Source of the DNA: Aliisedimentitalea scapharcae
Lineage (GTDB): Bacteria > Pseudomonadota > Alphaproteobacteria > Rhodobacterales > Rhodobacteraceae
Assembly: GCF_045277565.1 (NCBI RefSeq)
Contig: NZ_CP123584.1
Location: forward strand, 1,922,001 to 1,986,000
Length of the DNA: 64,000 nt
Reading direction: 5' to 3'
Shown here piece after piece: positions 1-7,417 of the stretch. Position numbers and translations under genes: made by a program. The notes under the pieces were generated by a model. That model was given only the letters and a program-made list of their open reading frames with translations, did no database searches and had not been told where the DNA came from. How positions within the stretch are numbered: position 1 is the first letter of the stretch; each line of letters opens with the position of its first letter.

Positions 1-948
1 ACAGATGCGCCCCGTGCCGTCTTTGCAATCCACGAAGGGTTTTCCCTGTTCGGTTATGGAGTCGCGCGTGATCTTATCCGTATGGCGGCCGATACGTCCG
101 AGACCGTGAAGTTGGATGTGGTAACGGCCTCGGCCACGACCGGGCCTGTTCACAGTTCTTGCGGGGCCGCAGTTGTTGCCGATTGTGACCTGTCAGCGTT
201 ACCCCGCGCGCAGTATGCGTTTGTCTGTTCGTCGCGCGAACAACGCCCTGACGATATTGACGAGACGTTGGTGCAGGGGCTGCGCCATTGTCACCGGCAC
301 GGGGGCTGGGTCATCGGTCTTGGCACCGGGGTTTCCGCTCTTGCTCAGGCTGGATTGCTGAGCGACCGGCGCGCTGCGGCGCATCCGGCGCAATTGCCCG
401 TGTTGCAGGCGACTTTTCCCAGCACGACGTTCACGCTTGATCCCTATGTCCTAGATCAGCGGACAGCCACCACTGTCGGAGGCGACGCAGTGACCGACAT
501 GATGCTGGAATTGTTGACCCAAAGCTTTGACACCGCGATAGCCGAAACCGTACGGCGCGCAGTCATGCTGAAGCCGCAGCGATCAGGTTCACTCTTGGTT
601 TCGGTCGGGTTGCAATGTTCCATTGAGGAGCTGGATCCCAGATTGAGCCGTTACATCCAGATTGTGGAACACGCCATTTCCGCGCCAATGCCGCTGGAAC
701 ACATTGGCCGCGCCATTGCGGTATCGCCGCGCACGCTGACCCGGCTGACACATCAATCGTTTGGCTGTGCGCCTGGTGAGTTGTCCAGCAGAATCAGATT
801 GAGCTATGCGGCGGATCTGTTGAGAACGACGTCCAAGCCGCTTTCGGACATCGCCGAAATCAGCGGGTATCGCAGCACGGCCCATTTTTCGGAGGCTTTC
901 CATAAACGTTTTTTGGTGAGGCCCGGCAAGTTTAGGTCAGAGAGATAA
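1..948 (+). CDS. GlxA-type AraC-family transcriptional regulator (5' end outside window)
   Basis: The reading frame is open from base 1, so the start lies just upstream; 315 residues are visible and the family is usually about 320-330 long. The first ~190 visible residues form a DJ-1/PfpI (GATase1-like) domain. The nucleophile elbow reads GLGTGVSALA, with Thr where enzymatic members have Cys, so it is probably a ligand-sensing domain. The last ~100 residues are an AraC-type double helix-turn-helix (AVSPRTLTRLTHQSFG, then ISGYRSTAHFSEAFHKRF). Regulators of this family often control quaternary amine, carnitine or amino acid catabolism. The target here is unknown; it may lie upstream of the window. 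Confidence 0.85.
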   Translation, partial: TDAPRAVFAIHEGFSLFGYGVARDLIRMAADTSETVKLDVVTASATTGPVHSSCGAAVVADCDLSALPRAQYAFVCSSREQRPDDIDETLVQGLRHCHRHGGWVIGLGTGVSALAQAGLLSDRRAAAHPAQLPVLQATFPSTTFTLDPYVLDQRTATTVGGDAVTDMMLELLTQSFDTAIAETVRRAVMLKPQRSGSLLVSVGLQCSIEELDPRLSRYIQIVEHAISAPMPLEHIGRAIAVSPRTLTRLTHQSFGCAPGELSSRIRLSYAADLLRTTSKPLSDIAEISGYRSTAHFSEAFHKRFLVRPGKFRSER

Positions 949-1186
949 AAACCCCCTTTTGCGTAGATCTTTCCGGCATGTTCGATGTCGGGATCCTGTG
1001 CCGCGGGCAGGCGGACGACCCGCACAGCGCGCCATCGCGAAGAAGATCGTACAAGAACACCAGGTCGCACAGGCCGTCCACAGACAGATCGCCGGGGATT
1101 CAGTTGGGGATTCAACGGTGACCCTTTCGGGTGGTTGTGGTATTGACGCGCCTTATTTGAGACCACAGCTGGACGCCATCGCTGCC

Positions 1187-2047
1187 ATGAACATCAAGCA
1201 ACTCAAAACCCTTTTGGCCGTGGTCGAACACAAATCCTTTGCGGCGGCGGGGGATCGTCTGGGGCTGTCTCATTCGGCGGTGAGTTTGCAGATCAAGGCG
1301 ATGGAAGACGAATTGGGCGTATTGTTGTTTGACCGGATCAAACGGCCTCCGGTGCCGACGGCCCGTGGGCGTGCGCTGGCGGAACATGCGCAAAAGACTC
1401 TGGCGCTGTTTGATGCATCCGCTTCGGTGGCGCGCGGGGAATTGGTGCGCGACAAGCTGACAATTGGTGCGGTTCCGACTGTGCTGGCGAGCTTTCTGCC
1501 CGCTGGCATCAAAGTGCTGCAAGCCCAATACCCAGCGCTTGAAATCACGCTCAGGAGCGGCAGTTCGTCGGGGCTGGCGGCACGGCTGGCAGAGGGGGAT
1601 CTGGACGTCGCCATCTGTACAAAGCCGCTCAACCCCATTCCGGGACTGGATTGGCACGCGATCGCGACCGAGCCCTTTGTTGTGATCGCCCCGGCCCATG
1701 CCGAGGGCGATGATTGGCGCGACCTGTTGCAAGATCATCCGTTCATCTGGTTCAACCGCAAGACCTGGGCGGGGCAAAGCATCGAAGAAGAACTGAAGGC
1801 ACAGAAGATCAACGTGAGAGGCGCGATGGAAATCGATTCCCTTGAAGCGATCTCAAATCTGGTCAGCGAAGGGTTGGGTGTTGCCATCGTTCCGATCTGC
1901 AAGGGCAGGCGCGCCTTTTCAAATCGCATTCGGCATCTGCCCTTTGGAGACCCGCAGTTCAGCCGCGAGATCGGGGCTTTTACCATCACTGACGGGCGCT
2001 CGGATCTTGTGATTGGTTCCTGCATCGAGGCGCTTCAGTCTTCTTGA
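1187..2047 (+). CDS. LysR-family transcriptional regulator
   Basis: A 286-residue protein starting MNIKQLKTLLAVVEH. An N-terminal winged helix-turn-helix (about residues 3-62, LGLSHSAVSLQIKAMEDELG) precedes a LysR substrate-binding domain (about 90-286). The frame is open farther upstream to 959, but that extension is arginine-rich and unlike the family, so ATG 1187 is chosen although no strong Shine-Dalgarno sequence is visible. It lies 65 bp upstream of, and on the same strand as, the acyl-CoA-dehydrogenase-fold gene, which makes that gene the likely target. As I recall, the desulfinase gene of Advenella also lies beside a LysR gene. Confidence 0.9.
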   Translation: MNIKQLKTLLAVVEHKSFAAAGDRLGLSHSAVSLQIKAMEDELGVLLFDRIKRPPVPTARGRALAEHAQKTLALFDASASVARGELVRDKLTIGAVPTVLASFLPAGIKVLQAQYPALEITLRSGSSSGLAARLAEGDLDVAICTKPLNPIPGLDWHAIATEPFVVIAPAHAEGDDWRDLLQDHPFIWFNRKTWAGQSIEEELKAQKINVRGAMEIDSLEAISNLVSEGLGVAIVPICKGRRAFSNRIRHLPFGDPQFSREIGAFTITDGRSDLVIGSCIEALQSS

Positions 2048-2112
2048 GTTTTTCTCATGAAAGAAATCAGAAAGTAGAATTACCATTAAATGCACTGCAG
2101 ATTTAAGATCGG

Positions 2113-3372
2113 GTGACCCCTATCAGCAGGTTTGCAATGCTCCATCGTCCATTCCCACCGTCTGGCCCTTTGTTTGTTTTGTCGGAACGACAGTGTGATC
2201 TTCAAGCCAAGGCAAAAACCATCGCAGACACAACGGCTGGGCGACGTGCCGCCGAAACGGACCGGTCCGAGCAATATCCCCAAGACGTTGTTTCTGCTCT
2301 TACGTCTGCGGGATTGATGGGCATGAGCGTGCCCAAGGAGCTGGGTGGGCCGGGGGCCAGTTACTTTGATGTGACTTTGGTCATCGAGGAGTTGGCGGCA
2401 AAATGCGGCGTGTCAGGGCGCATCGTGGTCGAAGGCAACATGGGCGGAGTTGGCGCGATCCTGGCCTATGGCACACCTGACCAGCGCGCGAGCGCGGCGC
2501 AGCATGTGTTGGGCGGGGACAAGCCCGCGATCTGCATCACGGAACCGGACGCAGGCAGCGCCGCAACCGAGATGACAACCACAGCCACCCGCAGGGGCGA
2601 TACATGGGTTCTGAACGGCAAGAAACATTGGATCACGGGCGGCGGCGTGTCAAAGCTGCACCTGATCTTTGCCCGTGTGATCGAGGGCGGGGAATTCAAA
2701 GGCATCGGCGGGTTCATGGCCTATCTGGGCGAGGATGGGCTGGTCATCGGCAAGCGCGAGCCAACGCTGGGGCTGCGTGGCATTCCCGAAACCGAAGTGA
2801 TCTTTGACAATCTCCGTCTGCCGCTGGATCGGCTGATCACGCCGCCCGAGGGCATCAAACGTGGTTTTGCCGGATTGATGGACGCCTATAACGCCCAGCG
2901 GGTCGGGGCGGCGACCGTGGCGCTGGGCATTGCGCGTGGGGCCTATGAAGAGGCTGTTTCATTCATAAAACGGCGCGAGCAATTTGGCCGCCCGCTGGCC
3001 GAATTCCAGGGGTTGCAATGGATGATTGCCGATATGGCGATACAGATTGATGCCGCGCGGCTGATGATCTGGCGCGCTGCGGCCAGCGCCGAATACCAAT
3101 CCAGTGGTTTTCCTGACCCAATGCTGGCGGCACAGGCCAAGGTGTTCGCTTCGGAAATGGCCGTCAAGGTCACCAATGACGCGCTGCAATTGCATGGCGC
3201 ACGCGGGTATTCGCGCAACAACAACGTAGAACGGATGCTGCGGGATGCACGGATGTTCACGATCGGCGGCGGTACTGCGCAGATGCTGCGCAATCTGGTG
3301 GCGGGCAAGGCGCTGGATATGAAAACCCCACAGACACGCGGCGGATATCTGTCCCAGGAAACGTGCAACTGA
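2113..3372 (+). CDS. acd: Acyl-CoA dehydrogenase-fold flavoprotein, probable 3-sulfinopropionyl-CoA desulfinase
   Basis: 419 residues from GTG 2113; ATG 2137 and TTG 2170 are alternative starts, and the fold begins near residue 20. Both family signatures are present (CITEPDAGSA around 141-150; LQLHGARGYSRNNNVER around 359-373), so FAD binding is expected. The two places that can hold the catalytic Glu are Gln262 (NAQRVG) and Gly386 (IGGGTAQ), so ordinary dehydrogenation is unlikely. The published desulfinase of Advenella mimigardefordensis has Gln246 and Gly366 at these places and an essential Arg84. Arg103 here (GVSGRIVVEG) sits at matching spacing and becomes residue 84 from TTG 2170. The reaction would release sulfite from 3-sulfinopropionyl-CoA and give propionyl-CoA. 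The flanking LysR gene fits as regulator. The fold is certain; the specific function is inferred from these residues. Confidence 0.72.
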   Translation: MTPISRFAMLHRPFPPSGPLFVLSERQCDLQAKAKTIADTTAGRRAAETDRSEQYPQDVVSALTSAGLMGMSVPKELGGPGASYFDVTLVIEELAAKCGVSGRIVVEGNMGGVGAILAYGTPDQRASAAQHVLGGDKPAICITEPDAGSAATEMTTTATRRGDTWVLNGKKHWITGGGVSKLHLIFARVIEGGEFKGIGGFMAYLGEDGLVIGKREPTLGLRGIPETEVIFDNLRLPLDRLITPPEGIKRGFAGLMDAYNAQRVGAATVALGIARGAYEEAVSFIKRREQFGRPLAEFQGLQWMIADMAIQIDAARLMIWRAAASAEYQSSGFPDPMLAAQAKVFASEMAVKVTNDALQLHGARGYSRNNNVERMLRDARMFTIGGGTAQMLRNLVAGKALDMKTPQTRGGYLSQETCN

Positions 3373-3400
3373 AATGATGACAGGCTAATTTGCCCTCGCG

Positions 3401-3790
3401 GTGATAGCCCAACGGCCATCCGTGGCAGCCTGTCGCCACGCCTTTGCCGTTCCGGGCAGTGAGGTTTCGGCACTAATGCAGGCGCAGGTCCGCGCGGGGC
3501 TCAAATTCGCTATGACCAAACACGAAAACTCGGGCGGGGTCATGGCCAAAGGGACGTGGCATGTGAAGGGGGCCCCGGGAGCCTGGATGGACCCCATCCT
3601 CTGGCTCTGGCCTTTGGCTCTGGAACGGGCTGACCTGTCGCCGGTGTCTGACAAGATCCTGCGGCCGTTGATCCAATCCTCTCAAGGTCTGATCATGGCC
3701 GGCTATGACCCGATTGACATGCGGGTTGTCTGGCGCGACATCACAAGACCGAAACAGCTGGTGATTGCAGGGGGTGATTACGGCGGGTGA
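3401..3790 (+). CDS. Hypothetical protein, unrecognised
   Basis: An open frame of up to 129 residues (GTG 3401; an internal ATG 3476 would give 104). Codon choice from about 3510 on resembles neighbouring genes, with G or C common in the third position, and the translation looks protein-like (VMAKGTWHVKGAPGAWMDP, ITRPKQLVIAGGDYGG). I recognise no domain, signal peptide or membrane segment, and no good ribosome binding site is visible. It lies between acd and dusA on the same strand. It could be a lineage-specific gene, a gene remnant, or chance. The opposite-strand frame here is rich in Arg, His and Gln and looks like a shadow. Confidence 0.3.
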   Translation: MIAQRPSVAACRHAFAVPGSEVSALMQAQVRAGLKFAMTKHENSGGVMAKGTWHVKGAPGAWMDPILWLWPLALERADLSPVSDKILRPLIQSSQGLIMAGYDPIDMRVVWRDITRPKQLVIAGGDYGG

Positions 3791-3869
3791 TTGATGTCTC
3801 GAGCGGGGTAAACACCCATTCCGGCAGCGCGTTGAACCGTTATCGGCCCACTGTCTGCGCCTGCGAGAT

Positions 3870-3949
3870 GTGCTACACCGTAGCACGCTCGAATCGAAAA
3901 CCTCGGAAAACCCCCTGAAATACGGTGGAAACAGGGGGAATCGTGCTAC
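3870..3949 (+). promoter_or_regulatory. Inverted repeat plus third half-site upstream of dusA
   Basis: GTGCTAC (3870-3876), a 3-base gap and GTAGCAC (3880-3886) form a perfect 7-bp inverted repeat. A third copy of GTGCTAC lies at 3943-3949, about 30 bases before the proposed dusA start. The arrangement looks like an operator or a small hairpin in the dusA leader. No matching regulator is identifiable. Confidence 0.4.
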
Positions 3950-3980
3950 GCGAAGTCTAAGGTTGAATGGAGCTAACGCT

Positions 3981-4973
3981 TTGAAAAATAACGCACAAAA
4001 AGCAGCGCGTTTAAGCGTGGCCCCGATGATGGATTGGACCGATCGTCATTGTCGTTATCTGCATCGCCTTCTGAGCAATCAGGCGCTGCTTTATACGGAA
4101 ATGGTGACGGCCCCGGCTTTGGTTCGGGGGGGGGCATTGCATTTGTTGGCGCACAGCGACGCCGAACACCCGGTTGCCTTGCAATTGGGAGGCTCCGATC
4201 CGGTCGAGTTGGCACAGGCCGCCCGGTTGGGGGCCGAGGCGGGGTATGATGAAATCAACCTGAACTGTGGGTGCCCCAGCGATCGGGTCCAATCCGGTGC
4301 ATTTGGTGCCGTGTTGATGACAAATCCGGGTTTGGTTGCTCAATGCGTTGCGGCCATGGGCGAAGTTGTGGATGTCGACGTCACGGTGAAATGCCGGATT
4401 GGGGTGGATGAGCAGGACCCGGAACAGGTGCTGCCGGGGTTTCTGGATCAGATCCGGTCCACCGGGTGTCGCCGCGTGACGATCCACGCGCGCAAGGCCT
4501 GGCTTCAGGGTCTGAGCCCCAAGGAAAACAGGGACATCCCGCCTTTGGATTATGACCTGGTGCACCGGATGAAAGCCGAATTCCCGGATCTGCATATCTC
4601 GATCAACGGCGGCATCGCGTCGCTGTCAGAGGCCCGCCTGCATCTGGACAGGGGATTGGACGGCGTGATGATCGGGCGCGCGGCCTATCACCAGCCCAGC
4701 GATATTCTGGCCAGTGCCGATCGCGACATATTTGGCACCGGAGAGGCGCAGGATCCGATTGATATTGTGCGCCAGATGCTGCCGTATATTGACAGGCATA
4801 TCAGCCAGGGCGGGCGGCTACATGAAATCACACGCCATATGCTGGGCCTGTTTGCGGGCCGCCCCGGAGCCCGGCATTGGCGCCGGGTGCTGTCGGAAGG
4901 CGCACATAAGACAGGCGCGGGGCCTGAGCTGGTCGAACAGGCTTTGATGCGCGTTGCACCGATCACCGCCTGA
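3981..4973 (+). CDS. dusA: tRNA-dihydrouridine(20/20a) synthase DusA
   Basis: FMN-dependent reduction of uridine to dihydrouridine in the tRNA D-loop. The N-terminal LSVAPMMDWTDRHCRYL is the DusA start motif and separates it from DusB and DusC. NLNCGCPSDRV carries the active-site Cys98, and INGGIAS plus GVMIGRAAY form the phosphate-binding end of the TIM barrel. A C-terminal helical tRNA-binding domain follows. TTG 3981 is preferred because GGAGC (3969-3973) precedes it by 7 bases and gives 330 residues, the usual length. Starting at the first upstream in-frame codon (3870) would add 37 unlikely residues. Confidence 0.93.
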   Translation: MKNNAQKAARLSVAPMMDWTDRHCRYLHRLLSNQALLYTEMVTAPALVRGGALHLLAHSDAEHPVALQLGGSDPVELAQAARLGAEAGYDEINLNCGCPSDRVQSGAFGAVLMTNPGLVAQCVAAMGEVVDVDVTVKCRIGVDEQDPEQVLPGFLDQIRSTGCRRVTIHARKAWLQGLSPKENRDIPPLDYDLVHRMKAEFPDLHISINGGIASLSEARLHLDRGLDGVMIGRAAYHQPSDILASADRDIFGTGEAQDPIDIVRQMLPYIDRHISQGGRLHEITRHMLGLFAGRPGARHWRRVLSEGAHKTGAGPELVEQALMRVAPITA

Positions 4974-5003
4974 CCAGGGGCCGAATTTTCAAAGGAAATA
5001 CAG

Positions 5004-5828
5004 ATGCCTGAAACGATGTTGCTGCTGCAGATGCTGGTGATGCTACTGATCATTGGTGGGGTGGCCGGGGTTTTGGCCGGTTTGTTGGGGGTGGGCGGAG
5101 GCATTGTGCTGGTCCCGGCCTTTTTCTATGCGTTCCAGACCCTTGGGTATGATGGACCACAATTGATGCAGATGTGTCTGGCGACGTCGCTGGCGACGAT
5201 CATCGTGACGTCTGTGCGTTCGGTTCTTAGCCACAACAAGAAGGGCGCTGTGGATTGGCAGATCCTGCGTGGATGGGGTCCGGGCATCGCATTGGGCGCG
5301 GTGGCCGGTGTGCTGGCAGCTGCGTCGCTGCGGTCGACCACATTGCAGGGGTTGTTCGGGGTTCTGGCCTTGGTGATTGGGTTGTATCTGGGCTTTGGTC
5401 GCTCGGAATGGCGGTTGGGGGCCGAAATGCCCAAAGGCGCGCGCCGGATGATCCTGTCTCCGCTGGTCGGGTTTCTGTCAGTTCTGATGGGGATTGGCGG
5501 TGGCAGCTTTGGAGTGCCGCTGATGAGCCTGCACAATGTTGTGATCCACCGTGCCGTGGCAACGGCCGCAGGGTTCGGCGTGATCATTGCGGTGCCTTCG
5601 GTTCTGGGCTTCTTGTTCGTGCCCATTGATCCCGCCATGCGTCCACCGTTGACGGTAGGGGCGGTGAATTTGGTGGCCTTTGCAGTGATTGTATCGATGA
5701 CGTTGATCACGGCACCCTGGGGGGTCAAATTGGCCCATGCAATGGATCCAAAACCGCTGAAACGGGTGTTCGCGGTGTTTTTGGTGTTGGTGGCGATCAA
5801 CATGCTGCGCAAGGCGATGGGGGCCTGA
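5004..5828 (+). CDS. TauE/SafE-family membrane permease (putative sulfite/anion exporter)
   Basis: 274 residues, almost entirely hydrophobic, with about eight predicted membrane segments and the two-fold repeat typical of the TSUP family. Glycine-rich GLLGVGGGIVLVPAFFYAF in the first half is matched by MGIGGGSFGVPLMSL in the second. Family members export sulfite, sulfoacetate or related anions, or import organic acids; the substrate cannot be read from sequence. It starts 30 bp after dusA with GGAAAT before ATG, and its stop overlaps the start of the next gene (TGATG). The nearby probable sulfite-releasing Acd enzyme makes sulfite export an attractive but unproven role. Confidence 0.88.
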   Translation: MPETMLLLQMLVMLLIIGGVAGVLAGLLGVGGGIVLVPAFFYAFQTLGYDGPQLMQMCLATSLATIIVTSVRSVLSHNKKGAVDWQILRGWGPGIALGAVAGVLAAASLRSTTLQGLFGVLALVIGLYLGFGRSEWRLGAEMPKGARRMILSPLVGFLSVLMGIGGGSFGVPLMSLHNVVIHRAVATAAGFGVIIAVPSVLGFLFVPIDPAMRPPLTVGAVNLVAFAVIVSMTLITAPWGVKLAHAMDPKPLKRVFAVFLVLVAINMLRKAMGA

Positions 5829-6634
5829 TGCTGGACGAAATGCTGGACGATTTCCTGACCCGAGGTTGGGTCCGGTTTGCGGTTGATCCCGCAACGCGCG
5901 CCTGGGCGGACCACGCCCGGCACCACAGCCTGTCGGCCATTCATGATCCGCAACACGCGCCCTGGATGCAATGTCAGGGCACCTGGTTCATTGGTGTGGA
6001 TGCGCTGGACAATGCAGCGTCGGGGCAATTGCCGGGTGGCCCGCCGCTGGCCGGTCCGGCGCTGGAGTTCATCAAAAACCACATCGGCCCGATCCCACAG
6101 CTGCACAAGGGACAGCTGTCGGTGATGCTTCCGGGCTATCCAAAACCCCGTGACGGCGAAGGTGAAGCGGCGTTTCGCTATCGCCTGAACCGGGACGCGG
6201 CCCATGTGGACGGAGTCAAGCTGATCCCGGGGGCGGCCACGCGCCGGCGCAATGTTGATGAACCCCATGCTTGGGTGCTGGGTCTGCCGCTGAATGGTGC
6301 CAGCGCGGATGCGTCACCATTGGTGGTGTGGGAGGGCAGTCACGCCATCATGCGCGACGCCTTTGCAGCCGTTTTGAACGATCATGATCCCACCACCTGG
6401 GCCCAGATCGACATTACCGATGCCTATACATCCGCCCGCGCCAAAGTGTTCGAGACCTGCGAACGCGTGACCGTTCACGCGCAACCGGGCGAGGCCTATC
6501 TGATGCACCGACTGGCGTTGCATGGGGTCGCACCCTGGGGAGCCGCGGCCAGCGCACCACCGGGCGAAGGGCGCATGATCGCCTATTTCCGCCCCGAAGT
6601 CACAAGCCTGGCCGACTGGTTGACTGCGCCCTGA
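5828..6634 (+). CDS. Phytanoyl-CoA dioxygenase (PhyH)-like Fe(II)/2-oxoglutarate oxygenase
   Basis: 268 residues. The iron-binding facial triad is visible as His126-x-Asp128 (AAHVDGV) and a distal His232 (LALHGVAPW). Arg249 (GEGRMIAYFRPE), 17 residues further on, is well placed to bind 2-oxoglutarate. Spacing and overall length fit the PhyH superfamily, though similarity outside these motifs is low and the substrate is unknown. The ATG overlaps the stop of the TauE/SafE gene by one base, which implies translational coupling and a shared pathway or regulation. The product lacks a signal peptide and is presumably cytoplasmic. Confidence 0.65.
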   Translation: MLDEMLDDFLTRGWVRFAVDPATRAWADHARHHSLSAIHDPQHAPWMQCQGTWFIGVDALDNAASGQLPGGPPLAGPALEFIKNHIGPIPQLHKGQLSVMLPGYPKPRDGEGEAAFRYRLNRDAAHVDGVKLIPGAATRRRNVDEPHAWVLGLPLNGASADASPLVVWEGSHAIMRDAFAAVLNDHDPTTWAQIDITDAYTSARAKVFETCERVTVHAQPGEAYLMHRLALHGVAPWGAAASAPPGEGRMIAYFRPEVTSLADWLTAP

Positions 6635-6705
6635 AACGGCGCAGTGCCTGTCTGCGTCTGGTCAGAAATGTCGCCGCCTGCGGGCGGGTTCCATGAGGGC
6701 GCGCG

Positions 6706-6936
6706 TTACTGGGCTGTGCGGGCCGACCGCCCACCACGGCGTTTTTTCAGCAAAGGCGCGCGGGTTGGCAGCTCGGCCATGATGCTGGCCCGTTCTTCGG
6801 GGCTCATCTTGGACCACGACGTGATCTCGTCAATTGTGCGGAAACAGCCGGTACAGATCCGCTCTTTGGGGTGCACGACACAGATATCCACACAGGGGCT
6901 GTCGATTTCGTTGCGTTTCCAGACGGGAGTATTCAT
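6706..6936 (-). CDS. DUF1289 domain protein
   Basis: 76 residues. The conserved cysteine module SPCVDICVVHPKERICTGC near the N-terminus is followed by the helical stretch TIDEITSWSKMSPEER and a basic tail. These are the hallmarks of DUF1289, a small probable metal-binding family widespread in proteobacteria and of unknown function. It lies one base after ruvX on the same strand and probably shares its transcript. Confidence 0.88.
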   Translation of the reverse strand: MNTPVWKRNEIDSPCVDICVVHPKERICTGCFRTIDEITSWSKMSPEERASIMAELPTRAPLLKKRRGGRSARTAQ

Positions 6937-6937
6937 G

Positions 6938-7417
6938 TCAGCCCTGTTCCATCTTCAAATGACGCATCCGATCCAGCGCCCCCTGCAGAATATAGGAGGC
7001 GGCCACATGATCGATAACCTCTGCGCGACGCTTTCTGGTCGTATCTGCCTCCAAAAGCGCCCTTTCGGCGGCCACAGTGCTCAGCCGTTCGTCCCAGAAC
7101 CCGATCGGCAGATCGGTGAGTCGCGACAGGTTGCGGGCAAAAGCACGGGTTTTCTGACAGCGCGGACCTTCGGATCCGTCCATGTTGCGGGGCAGGCCCA
7201 GAACGATGCCACCGATTTCGCGTTCCGAAGTGATTTCGAACAGCCGGGCGGCGTCCAGGGTGAATTTCTTGCGCCGGATGGTTTCCAGCGGCGTGGCAAC
7301 TGTGCCGAGCCGGTCGGATACGGCCACGCCGACCGTCTTGTCCCCAAAATCCAGACCGGCCAGAGCGGTGTAGCCGGGAATGGCGGCCGCAAACGCTTCG
7401 AATTTATCCAAGATCAT
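6938..7417 (-). CDS. ruvX: Putative pre-16S rRNA nuclease / Holliday junction resolvase-like RuvX (YqgF)
   Basis: 159 residues with an RNase H fold. The acidic residues expected for metal-dependent nuclease action are Asp23 (GLDFGDKTVG), Glu110 (FWDERLST) and Asp136 (VIDHVAASYIL). The motif GLPRNMDGSEG is typical of YqgF. The E. coli protein is needed for maturation of the 16S rRNA 5' end; a resolvase role was proposed from the fold. The start overlaps the end of ccmI by 4 bp (ATGA), so the genes are likely co-translated although their functions are unrelated. Confidence 0.93.
   Translation of the reverse strand: MILDKFEAFAAAIPGYTALAGLDFGDKTVGVAVSDRLGTVATPLETIRRKKFTLDAARLFEITSEREIGGIVLGLPRNMDGSEGPRCQKTRAFARNLSRLTDLPIGFWDERLSTVAAERALLEADTTRKRRAEVIDHVAASYILQGALDRMRHLKMEQG

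Noticed and set aside
2113..3372. Acd protein as DmdC (methylmercaptopropionyl-CoA dehydrogenase)
   Set aside because: DmdC is about 590 residues and keeps a catalytic Glu; this protein is about 400 residues and lacks it.
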